A DNA stretch of 53,201 nt from a virus, in IMG/VR virus record IMGVR_UViG_3300022816_000023, positions 1 to 53,201 of that record; one strand, given 5' to 3'. Within the stretch, counting starts at the first letter, position 1; every line of letters begins with the position of its first letter. This document shows, piece by piece, positions 7,745-14,900 of the stretch. The notes beneath the pieces were generated by a model. That model did not search any database. It had not been told where the DNA came from and saw nothing but the letters and a program-made list of their open reading frames with translations. The position numbers and the translations under genes are program-made.

Positions 7745-7842
7745 TCCAGTCCGTACTTCAAAGCGGCAAACCCAAATGCAATCACCGCTAAGGAAATCAC
7801 AGCCACAAGGAAGAATATCAAAACAACCATTCCTGGACTCAT
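7741..7842 (-). CDS. 33-residue single-pass membrane peptide
   Basis: ATG 7842 has an AGGGGAG ribosome binding site and overlaps the stop of the 62-residue gene; its own TGA overlaps the next ATG (ATGA on both sides). The peptide is almost entirely one hydrophobic helix (MVVLIFFLVAVISLAVIAFG) with a short polar C-terminus. Its position directly before a membrane-anchored coiled-coil protein suggests the pair may work together in the host membrane. No family recognised. Confidence 0.65.
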   Translation of the reverse strand: MSPGMVVLIFFLVAVISLAVIAFGFAALKYGLE

Positions 7843-8027
7843 CGGTAATTCTCCCCTAATGAGACCTGGAGATACACCCCTCCAAAGTCCACAATGGTAC
7901 CATTTTCCTTCATGTAATACTCTGGCACATCAGGAGTATCCATGGGAACGTACAGAAATTTTCCAACGGCCCAGCACAACCCTGCTGGGACTTTCTTCGA
8001 CAGTACTACTTTGAACATTTTATTCAT
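7839..8027 (-). CDS. Small protein of unknown function, 62 residues
   Basis: ATG 8027 is preceded by AAGGAG and overlaps the stop of the zinc-motif peptide upstream. The product looks like a compact beta-rich domain (FKVVLSKKVPAGLCWAVG at the start, VYLQVSL near the end). No family recognised; coupled junctions on both sides support it. Confidence 0.65.
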   Translation of the reverse strand: MNKMFKVVLSKKVPAGLCWAVGKFLYVPMDTPDVPEYYMKENGTIVDFGGVYLQVSLGENYR

Positions 8028-8128
8028 TTCGAATTCTCCTTTATCCTTCCAGAACCATTACAGTCCTGGCAATACGAATCGTATCCATCCCAACCCGTTC
8101 CCTGACAGGTTGGGCAGATGATACTCAC
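8024..8128 (-). CDS. 34-residue zinc-finger peptide with two CxxCxGxG motifs
   Basis: GTG at 8128 overlaps the stop of the previous gene (GTGA) and the frame ends in an ATGA overlap with the 62-residue gene. The peptide consists of CPTCQGTG and CQDCNGSG separated by eight residues, with a short basic tail: one complete DnaJ-type zinc site standing alone. It echoes the C-terminus of the 116-residue protein at 4243-4593. It may stabilise a partner or be an isolated zinc knuckle. Its motif and junctions make translation likely. Confidence 0.6.
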   Translation of the reverse strand: MSIICPTCQGTGWDGYDSYCQDCNGSGRIKENSK

Positions 8129-8286
8129 TTGGTAATAAACCTAATAAGTTTGGCGTCACGAGCCAAGACCAAGCTTTCCATAGCCTGGTGAGCACGAACC
8201 ACATGCCTTCCTCTCGTGAATGCTCCAAGATACCAATTCTTGGGGCCATCCACCAACTGCACACGAATCCACAACCTCGTTCTCAT
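8125..8286 (-). CDS. Small basic protein, 53 residues
   Basis: ATG 8286 sits seven bases after AAGGAG. The frame overlaps the zinc-finger peptide gene by GTGA. The product is basic and compact (LWIRVQLVDGPKNWYLGAF at the N-terminus, a helix in the second half). An overlapping 68-residue frame on the same strand lacks a ribosome binding site and is judged a shadow. Function unknown. Confidence 0.65.
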   Translation of the reverse strand: MRTRLWIRVQLVDGPKNWYLGAFTRGRHVVRAHQAMESLVLARDAKLIRFITK

Positions 8287-8356
8287 TTTTTTCTCCTTAC
8301 CAACACAACCATTCCAGCTGTTCTGCTTATAGGTGCAGTTTACCTTGTCTTCTGAA

Positions 8357-8677
8357 TCAAATCAATAATCCAGAAGACTGAGCCATAATACTCTGGACCT
8401 TACTCTGGCTCTTGAATAAGGTCGAATCGAAATGGTCAGCCACCAGATACCTAGCGATATCTATGGGCTTGTCCCCACATGCCTCATGCATAGGAGACAA
8501 AGTGATGATAGCAGCGAGGGGGGCTGCCAGCTTGTTATGGGCCGTTCTCCTCGCTTTATCCAGTGAAGGGCTACCATACTTCAAATGGTCCTTCACTGCG
8601 GAACGATATTCTGAAATGTATCGTTCCGACAACTCCACTTCGTAATGAGTGGAATTATATTCACACTGAAACAACAT
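8357..8677 (-). CDS. Helical protein of unknown function, 106 residues
   Basis: ATG 8677 behind AAAGGAG at good spacing. The product is mostly helical with mixed charge and no membrane segment. No family recognised. It stands alone between two gaps of roughly 70-90 bases, so it may have its own promoter. Confidence 0.7.
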   Translation of the reverse strand: MLFQCEYNSTHYEVELSERYISEYRSAVKDHLKYGSPSLDKARRTAHNKLAAPLAAIITLSPMHEACGDKPIDIARYLVADHFDSTLFKSQSKVQSIMAQSSGLLI

Positions 8678-8770
8678 GGTATTACTCCTTTGTTTTCAGT
8701 ACCTTACCACACCTAATATTGGTTACGTGGTCTCAATGATGAGTAGTTTAACGTCATTTCGGACAGGATA

Positions 8771-9001
8771 CTACCAGACTTCGTTCAGGAAACTGTTAAT
8801 CTCCATCATGAAGGCGTGGTCCGACTGCGATGAAGCCTTCTTCATCGCGTAGACTCCCGACTCAACGACCACCACCCCGATCAGTCTCTCCTGTACATGG
8901 CTGAGGGGGCAGCCATGTACAGTGAAGGTGATAACCTCCACGTCCGGTCGAGTCGTAACTCGACTGTAGCCGTCAACGTAGCAGTACTGAATTTTGAACA
9001 T
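8771..9001 (-). CDS. Small protein of unknown function, 76 residues
   Basis: The start chosen is ATG 9001 (MFKIQYCYVDG), which has AAGGAG eight bases before it. A longer frame to 9073 adds a hydrophobic stretch without a ribosome binding site and is less likely. The coding region contains a perfect 13-bp inverted repeat (8891-8922) and a second 7-bp one near 8947-8964, unusual for a gene this short. No family recognised. Confidence 0.6.
   Translation of the reverse strand: MFKIQYCYVDGYSRVTTRPDVEVITFTVHGCPLSHVQERLIGVVVVESGVYAMKKASSQSDHAFMMEINSFLNEVW
8891..8922. repeat. Perfect 13-bp inverted repeat inside a coding region
   Basis: CTGTACATGGCTG and its exact complement CAGCCATGTACAG are separated by AGGGGG. 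In RNA this forms a very stable stem-loop in the middle of the 76-residue gene, where it could slow ribosomes, block decay or bind a protein. The encoded peptide TVHGCPLSHVQ shows the palindrome as a near-symmetric stretch. Confidence 0.75.
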
Positions 9002-9150
9002 TACTGTTCTCCTTACAACTTTGTAGGCAGTTGTCGCCATAAGAATCAATAGGTTAATGCAATATAATTGCACCCAGGGGTCGTTTGTTTACCCCATACC
9101 CATCTCAATAATAGTCATCACAATAGGGTGTATCTATATACCGTGGTAAC

Positions 9151-9231
9151 GAAAAATATTATATAAAAAAAAATATAAAAATTTTCAAAATACCCCCTAA
9201 TTTTTTCTCTAGTGTAAGCGATAGTCTAATT
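9151..9231 (+). promoter_or_regulatory. AT-rich promoter-like repeat R1 before the GIY-YIG gene
   Basis: The 160-base gap between the leftward early genes and the first rightward gene holds an A-tract region, then TACCCCCTAATTTTTTC, then about 28 bases to the ATG. Related sequences occur at 10378-10424 (R2) and 10537-10606 (R3). In all three, a TTTTTC element is followed 14-15 bases later by a T-A-rich hexamer (TAGTCT, TACGTA, TATTAT), which suggests a phage promoter with an upstream A-rich element. No experimental support; spacing judged by eye. Confidence 0.4.
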
Positions 9232-10257
9232 ATGAATAAATTTAAAAACTATTACGGAATTCAATCTGGAATCTACTACATCCGCTGTGTTGTTACAGAT
9301 ATCCAGTACATCGGCCAATCTAAACGAATGTCATCGAGGGCAACCGCTCATCATAAAGAATTGAGAGAAAATCGACATAGTAATCCTAAGTTACAAAATG
9401 CATGGAATAAATATGGAGCGGATATGTTTGAATTTGGAATCATTGAGACTTGTGATGTTTCCCAGCTTAACGAGCGTGAACAATATTATTTTGACACCCT
9501 GAATAAAGATACGTTGTTCAACATTCACCTTACAGTTGGAGAAGTTCCTAAGTGGAGAAACGCCTCTGTAGATAGACGCCTTTATCTGAAACAGAAATCT
9601 GAGGAAGGTTTGCGTAGGAAAGAAGAATATGCACTACTCTCAGATGAAGAGAAGAAAGCATTAAAATTGCAACGACGCCGAACCTCCAGGAAATGGGATG
9701 GAACCTACCGGAAAACTCAAGAGGGCAGTGCAAATAAAGCCAGAGCAAATCGAGAAAGACTTACTGGGACACATCTTAGTGAAGAAAGAAGGAAACACAT
9801 GGAAGAAGTAACTAAAGAAAGAATGAAACCATGTGAATTTATTCATGATAGTGGAGAGACTATGAAGGAAGATGGTGTAGGTATTGCTGCTAGGAAATAT
9901 AACCTGAAAAGAAAGAAGTTAGGAGAAGTTTTTACAGGAGTACTTCCATCATATAAAGGGTGGAGACTTCTTCCAGGTGAAAGAGAAAGATTATGGATTG
10001 AAAAAGGAATTCAGAAAGAACAGGGATATGGTCCCAAAAGACTATTAGCAATGTCTTCTGCTAGTAAAGAAACACACAGGAAAATAAAAGAAGGAATCAG
10101 CCCGTATGGGCCACTTATCAATCCTTCTGGGGAAGTTGTCCAACCTGAAATGAATCTACTTCAGTTTGCTAGGGAAAACGATTTACACCGTTCTGGGCTG
10201 GGCCATCTTTATTCAGGAAAATATAAGACATATAAAGGATGGAAATTAGCTGAGTAA
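9232..10257 (+). CDS. Free-standing GIY-YIG homing endonuclease
   Basis: 341 residues. The N-terminal domain (about 8-100) is a GIY-YIG nuclease: GIYYIR and QYIGQS form the two-strand signature, followed by a conserved Arg (SSRATAHH), NAWNKYG and a Glu in LNEREQYYF. The rest is modular DNA-binding sequence: a NUMOD3-like patch (LSEERRKHME) and two repeats of an intron-endonuclease-type module, each ending in YKGW (near residues 240 and 335). Such enzymes cut unoccupied alleles and spread their own gene. It sits between the leftward early block and the rightward genes, starts with ATG behind repeat R1 without a strong Shine-Dalgarno, and appears intact. Confidence 0.9.
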   Translation: MNKFKNYYGIQSGIYYIRCVVTDIQYIGQSKRMSSRATAHHKELRENRHSNPKLQNAWNKYGADMFEFGIIETCDVSQLNEREQYYFDTLNKDTLFNIHLTVGEVPKWRNASVDRRLYLKQKSEEGLRRKEEYALLSDEEKKALKLQRRRTSRKWDGTYRKTQEGSANKARANRERLTGTHLSEERRKHMEEVTKERMKPCEFIHDSGETMKEDGVGIAARKYNLKRKKLGEVFTGVLPSYKGWRLLPGERERLWIEKGIQKEQGYGPKRLLAMSSASKETHRKIKEGISPYGPLINPSGEVVQPEMNLLQFARENDLHRSGLGHLYSGKYKTYKGWKLAE

Positions 10258-10260
10258 AGC

Positions 10261-10277
10261 GATAGGGTGCCCCTATC
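10261..10277 (+). terminator. Short stem-loop after the GIY-YIG gene
   Basis: GATAGGG, a three-base loop TGC, then CCCTATC, starting three bases after the stop codon. The seven-pair stem could end transcription of the endonuclease gene, though no T-run follows. A related string (TAAGCGATAG) occurs just before the gene start. Confidence 0.45.
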
Positions 10278-10606
10278 ATCATAGCCAATCTATAGGGGGG
10301 GTATAAGTGTATATAGGTTTATAGGTATAGGTTCTTATATGAGGGTGTGGGTATAGATATGGGGTAGATTGAGTATAGAAAAATATTTTAAAAAATTTGA
10401 AATACTCCCCCTATTTTTCCTATGAAACAGTTATACGTAGTACTGAAAGATAAGGGTACTGGAATAAAATTATAGTGTATAATTAAGGGTGGGGGTATTA
10501 AATTCTGAAAAAGGAATAAATGTATAATGGAAAACTGAAAAATATTTTAAAAAATTTGAAAACTATGGTGTATTTTTCTACTAGTTGGTACAATATTATA
10601 AGTATT
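10278..10606 (+). promoter_or_regulatory. Gene-free AT-rich region with repeats R2 and R3
   Basis: About 330 bases without a convincing gene. The first 100 bases hold many TATAGG-like units and runs of G. R2 (10378-10424) and R3 (from 10537) share an identical 25-base A/T-rich core at their start. R3 leads with conserved spacing to TATTATAAG just before ATG 10607 and may be the promoter of the tube-like gene. R2 leads to no real gene, only a 17-codon frame. The region could also hold an origin or protein-binding sites; nothing decides between these. Confidence 0.4.
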
Positions 10607-11071
10607 ATGAATAATACGAAGTACATTAATGATGTAGGGCACTTTGGGAAGATTAACCTGCCGAATGTTGCGGAGCACGTTAAAGTTCCCAATGATTTAA
10701 TGAAGACAGGTTGTAGAACTAATTATAATGGGAGTAATCTTTCAGCTACTTATACCACACGTAATGGTACCTTCCCAGCTGTAACACTGGAATCTGTTGT
10801 ATATACAGTTAATCTAAATAAGAAGATTAAAGGAACATTAATTCTATCTCAGTATGAAATGGATGCCCTAACCTCTGCTGGCTTAGCTATGGGTGAGGCA
10901 TTTGACCTTACAGTTAAAGGAACAACCCCAACTGGTAAAACCTCACAACTCACATTGAAAGGGGTGGTTATTTATGAAATGACAGGTGGAAAATCTTGTT
11001 CTGATATGAGTGATGCAGTGGGTTATGCCTTCGATGCTGAAGAATATATTCCGTGGGCTATAATCATCTAG
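10607..11071 (+). CDS. Isolated tail-tube-like protein, 154 residues
   Basis: The start ATG 10607 (MNNTKYINDVG) is preferred over an upstream ATG at 10520 because the upstream segment overlaps repeat R3. The C-terminal half lines up with the tail tube protein at 37687-38508: FDLTVKGTTPTGK against FDLTLIGVTRDGR, then SDMSDAVGYAFDA against ADMSNATGFTFVA, and both end in a P-W pair. It is therefore probably a tube-fold virion protein. It lies far from the tail module and converges with the 1095-residue gene, overlapping it by eight bases at the 3' ends. Its role could be an alternative tube, a cap or a decoration protein. Confidence 0.65.
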   Translation: MNNTKYINDVGHFGKINLPNVAEHVKVPNDLMKTGCRTNYNGSNLSATYTTRNGTFPAVTLESVVYTVNLNKKIKGTLILSQYEMDALTSAGLAMGEAFDLTVKGTTPTGKTSQLTLKGVVIYEMTGGKSCSDMSDAVGYAFDAEEYIPWAIII

Positions 11072-14000
11072 CAGCTAATTCAGCTAAACGCATAGCTATG
11101 TTTTCAACCTTACCTAACACTCTAGTACCAGTTGTAGTGAGATGTTCCCCTAACTTAACAGCACCCTTAACACCCCTAAATGCAGGGAAGCTACGATGTT
11201 CTTTCATTAATTTAGTGTTGGTTAAGGCTACTGACTCCATAACCTGCTGTGCCACACTCATATAATTTTCTTCAGTTTCCTCTAAACCCCCGGCTAACAT
11301 AGTTGCATGGGTAGCGGTTCTTATAAATTCAGTGATTCCTTCCCCACCTAAATATTCTGAAACACCATACCCCTCACCCATATTGTTGAATGCAGCTAGG
11401 TTACTTTGGTTATTGGAGTAGTGCATAGTCATCCCAGGAGCTGAAATGATGTTTGTTTCGTGACCATTGATAGTAGCCTTCACTGTGGATTTTGCTATCA
11501 ATTCATGGAAGGCGTCCATATCTCCATTCACCATTCTTTCGTAAATCTCTCCACGTTCAGCGTCTAGTCCCCCAAGCTGACGCAGGAATTCTCGTAAACC
11601 ATCATGGTCAAATAATTCTTCAGTACCAATCACTGCACCATACCTCAGTCCAGAAGCATCAGTGATATGCAACCCCTGTTCCATATGAGGAGATACCTTA
11701 ACACCACTAGTCATTTTACCAATGACAACTGATGGCAAGTTCTCTAGTAAAGCACGTACACCTTCACGATTTACAATCGTACCAGCAAAGCCAGCCACTA
11801 TATCATCAGCCCCCTGTTCGGTGATTCTAGCAAAACCAGTCGTAACACCTTGTTTACCTGTGTGAATATTCTCTCTCAAGCCACGAGCTATATCTTCCTT
11901 AGTTCGGCCAGGGAAGTACTTCATTTGTACTTCAGCTAGTTTATCTATATCACCGATCACATAAGCTACATTTGTTTTCACAGGGACTCGATCTATAGAC
12001 TGGAACATTCCTTGAATCTCACGACGTGGGTCTAATAAATTACCTTCAGAACCTGACATTGATGAACCATCTGTATGTGCCCATAATGTCTTTCCAATAC
12101 TAGAATCTGTGCCTTTTGCAAACCTTACATCTTGAATCAACAGCCCCTTGAATTTATCCCATGCATCTGATAGGAGTTCGTGCATAGTTCCTCCTCTTGC
12201 ATCTAACCCTACAAAAGCTTTCAATAAATTCCTATTGTATTCAGTTATTCTGTGGACACCATTCTTCGCCTCTTCAACTAATACCTGAACACTGAATTTT
12301 GAGGCATGTTCAGTTATACCCTTAACGGCTTTATCAATTGAATATTGGTGAGTCTTTAAGTCATACTGAAGAACTGCTTTACGTAAAGCAGCAGGACCAT
12401 GCATATCATTACCTAGTGTATTGTGTAAGATATGAGATTCTACCCCTATTTCCCTCGATAGCTGGTTTAAATCACTCATACCTTCATGACTCAATAACCA
12501 ATCTCTATCGAACCTTCCGCGGACTTCGCCCGGTAATCTTAAATTACCTTTAGAACCATAACCAGATTTTGTTCTTTTTAAACGGTAATCTCTGATGCCG
12601 TATTGTTCTATATCTATATTACGTGAAAGCTGGTCTTTTAAGAATTCATCACCAAAACTCAACATAACCGTTCCGTCCTCCCCATAATTTATTACGGGGT
12701 GAAGGTACGCTACTTGTTTAACCCCGGTTTCTTTATATGTTTTCGTTAAACCACCACCTAAAGGAGTCCATATGTTTTCAGCATTTAGGTGCTCATACCA
12801 CATCATTTCCATAGAATTAATTTGCCCTCGGAGTGGCAATGGCAAACTATCTACTCCTAATTCTGTGCTCTTTCTTTGTACAACTCCAATATCCATTAAG
12901 TTCTGAAGAATATCAGGGCCTTGTCTCAAGGGGAGTGAACGTTTTGGTACTATAGGGATACGTGAATTAATAGCCCCCTTAGGTCCGAAATGTTTTAAAC
13001 CTAAACCTACGCCGGAAATATGTTCTATAGAAGCCCGTGCAAGGGCATCAGTGGAAGTACTACTTAATTGTTCTATTAAATCAACTATTCTATTGAGGCC
13101 TCTTTTTGTTAAGTGTTTAGGGGAATTAGCTACTTCAAAGGTTCCCTCCATAATTCCAATTGTATGTTGTAAAAAAGCTTCATCTACATCCAATCCAGCG
13201 TTACGTTGAACGCCTCTAATGATTCTTTCAGTACTATCATTTAAGACACCAGTTGCACGGTCACCTAACCCCTTAGCTATTCCTGGGATATGACCAAATC
13301 CAGCTACCCAAATTGCTTTTCTAACTGGGTTATTGAGGTTAGCAATTGCACTAGTAGAACCCCTAGCAGCTAGGTCTTCTAAAACCTGTAGAGCATAGGC
13401 TTTAACTTCTGCATTTTTAGCATTGACCACCCTACCAACAATATCTTTAACTATAGATTTATCTAATTGTTTTAAAGCATCTTCCTTACTCAATTGCATA
13501 GTTCTGGAAAGAATCATTTCCTGACTTAGCTTGTTGTGAAATTTAAAAAGGTCTATGAATTCTTTTTTTGTAGGTGCTCGTAAGATTCCGTATACATCCT
13601 TACTACTATGTAGTTCAGGTGTTCTTACATCAAACAGAGGTTTCTGGAAGGGAGCTTTTATGTGACCATGTATTTGAAACTTCGTCCCCTTCTTAGTGAG
13701 ACCTATGATTTCATTCACTACCGAGATGTCACCATCCTGGTCGATATTGAATCGGCCCATCACAGCAGGGTTCACAGCTACTTTATAATTACCAAATCTA
13801 TCAGGACCGATAACTTTATGGAATATTTTAGGTTCTGCTGGATTAGTTCCATCTAGTTTCCAGACATAATTACCGCTGGCATCTCTTTCTAATAAACGTT
13901 CATCATACGGTAATGTGAAATCAGATACTACAGTGTATTGGCCAGATTTAATACCTGTTACTTTATGTCCCCGGTCTTGTAATATCTTTACTTGTGCGGC

Positions 14001-14351
14001 TACCGGGTCTATGGTCCATGTTTGGTCTTGTAACTGTTCTCCAACATGAGGAATATATTTTTCATAAATCCTTTCCAGCCACTTTTGTTGAATATGAGGG
14101 GCTACACTTTCTATGTGAATTTCATGCGTTCCACCACGACCTAGTTGTATATATTGAGCTGGAATGATTCTGGAGAATGCGTGTTCCTTACCTTTAATAT
14201 CTAAATATGGCAGATATATGGGTTCTGTGGTTCTCCCTTCCACTTCCTCTTCCAGGTGTATTCTATAACGCCTTAGTATAAGATTATTAGGCTTTTCAAT
14301 TCCTAAGTTTTTGGTTTTAAGTATTCCAAAAAGTTCACTCTTATCTCTCAT
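11064..14351 (-). CDS. Large 1095-residue protein with a D-x-D-G-D motif, function unknown
   Basis: The only leftward gene in the right part of the window. No family is recognised with confidence. Residues 204-208 read DQDGD inside VNPAVMGRFNIDQDGDISVV. This resembles the metal-binding loop of double-psi beta-barrel RNA polymerases (NADFDGD in multisubunit enzymes, DbDGD in two-barrel enzymes), including the preceding proline and FN. The rest could not be matched to polymerase regions, so this is a hypothesis only. The C-terminal part is alanine-rich and helical. It starts at ATG 14351 behind TATTATAAT, a good -10 sequence on the minus strand, and codon use resembles the virion genes. It may be a virion-associated enzyme. 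Confidence 0.85.
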   Translation of the reverse strand: MRDKSELFGILKTKNLGIEKPNNLILRRYRIHLEEEVEGRTTEPIYLPYLDIKGKEHAFSRIIPAQYIQLGRGGTHEIHIESVAPHIQQKWLERIYEKYIPHVGEQLQDQTWTIDPVAAQVKILQDRGHKVTGIKSGQYTVVSDFTLPYDERLLERDASGNYVWKLDGTNPAEPKIFHKVIGPDRFGNYKVAVNPAVMGRFNIDQDGDISVVNEIIGLTKKGTKFQIHGHIKAPFQKPLFDVRTPELHSSKDVYGILRAPTKKEFIDLFKFHNKLSQEMILSRTMQLSKEDALKQLDKSIVKDIVGRVVNAKNAEVKAYALQVLEDLAARGSTSAIANLNNPVRKAIWVAGFGHIPGIAKGLGDRATGVLNDSTERIIRGVQRNAGLDVDEAFLQHTIGIMEGTFEVANSPKHLTKRGLNRIVDLIEQLSSTSTDALARASIEHISGVGLGLKHFGPKGAINSRIPIVPKRSLPLRQGPDILQNLMDIGVVQRKSTELGVDSLPLPLRGQINSMEMMWYEHLNAENIWTPLGGGLTKTYKETGVKQVAYLHPVINYGEDGTVMLSFGDEFLKDQLSRNIDIEQYGIRDYRLKRTKSGYGSKGNLRLPGEVRGRFDRDWLLSHEGMSDLNQLSREIGVESHILHNTLGNDMHGPAALRKAVLQYDLKTHQYSIDKAVKGITEHASKFSVQVLVEEAKNGVHRITEYNRNLLKAFVGLDARGGTMHELLSDAWDKFKGLLIQDVRFAKGTDSSIGKTLWAHTDGSSMSGSEGNLLDPRREIQGMFQSIDRVPVKTNVAYVIGDIDKLAEVQMKYFPGRTKEDIARGLRENIHTGKQGVTTGFARITEQGADDIVAGFAGTIVNREGVRALLENLPSVVIGKMTSGVKVSPHMEQGLHITDASGLRYGAVIGTEELFDHDGLREFLRQLGGLDAERGEIYERMVNGDMDAFHELIAKSTVKATINGHETNIISAPGMTMHYSNNQSNLAAFNNMGEGYGVSEYLGGEGITEFIRTATHATMLAGGLEETEENYMSVAQQVMESVALTNTKLMKEHRSFPAFRGVKGAVKLGEHLTTTGTRVLGKVENIAMRLAELAAR

Positions 14352-14453
14352 ATTAATTTAGAGGTTTCGATATTATAATACATATCACTCAATTCCTCCT
14401 TTAGAGGATTACATCCTCTAATTGGTTGTATGAAGGTGATGAGGTGATGTGCT
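14352..14453. promoter_or_regulatory. Divergent control region before the virion operon
   Basis: About 100 bases between the leftward 1095-residue gene and the rightward virion genes. ATTATAAT at 14372-14379 is nearly symmetric and can serve as a -10 element in either direction. CGATATTATAATACATAT (14368-14385) resembles sequences just before the genes at 29851 and 49501. At 14401-14421 a perfect 9-bp inverted repeat (TTAGAGGAT, loop TAC, ATCCTCTAA) looks like an operator or a terminator stem. GAGGTG precedes the GTG start at 14454. Confidence 0.5.
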
Positions 14454-14900
14454 GTGAAAACCCTAGATTTACATTTTCCTATTTCGAATTACGAACCATT
14501 ATTGAATACAAGAACATTCAATATTATATACCCTGAGGACCACCCACTTTCTAAGAATGTGGACCTAAAGACCATGGCACATTTAGTGTTCTGGGATGAT
14601 GATGAATATAGTTGTTTAATTCATGGAGAACAATTAGAATCAAAACCAGAACCTATGGAAGAGTTATATTATGATGTAGCCTACCTAAAGGATTGCCCTT
14701 TAAAATACTTAAATCGTGCTGAGTGGGAAACTAACTGGGGGCCTAATGATTTAAAATCTTTCTTCAGTTATAATAAAGGTAGTAATTATGATACCTGTGT
14801 TAAATTAATATGCTTAGAGAAACATAATTATAGCCTAAAGAACCTGAATGAGAAATATATAAGAAAGGAAATGTTTGAGAAGAAAACAACTAAGAAATAA
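14454..14900 (+). CDS. First gene of the virion operon, 148 residues, unknown
   Basis: It starts with GTG 14454 after GAGGTG. The product is acidic and aromatic in the first two thirds (VFWDDDEYSCLIHGEQ) and ends in a lysine-rich tail (MFEKKTTKK). No family recognised. Its stop TAA overlaps the ATG of the next gene (TAATGG). Position at the head of the operon would fit a packaging or regulatory protein, but the sequence does not show it. Confidence 0.75.
   Translation: MKTLDLHFPISNYEPLLNTRTFNIIYPEDHPLSKNVDLKTMAHLVFWDDDEYSCLIHGEQLESKPEPMEELYYDVAYLKDCPLKYLNRAEWETNWGPNDLKSFFSYNKGSNYDTCVKLICLEKHNYSLKNLNEKYIRKEMFEKKTTKK

Noticed and set aside
7361-7842. Interpretation of the membrane peptide and the coiled-coil protein as a holin-spanin lysis pair
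   Set aside because: The architecture is only loosely similar, there is no endolysin nearby, and the genes are in an early-type operon rather than with late genes.
8058-8264. A 68-codon leftward frame
   Set aside because: It overlaps two shorter frames in other registers that have good ribosome binding sites, coupled junctions and, in one case, a zinc motif. It has no such support.
10420-10475. A 17-codon frame after repeat R2 beginning MKQLYVVLKDKG
   Set aside because: Too short, no continuation and no coupling to another gene; only its position after R2 drew attention.
10520-10606. An N-terminal extension of the tube-like gene from an upstream ATG
   Set aside because: The extra 29 residues would be encoded by repeat R3, which is also present in non-coding form at R2. 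ATG 10607 fits the repeat-to-start pattern seen at 9232.
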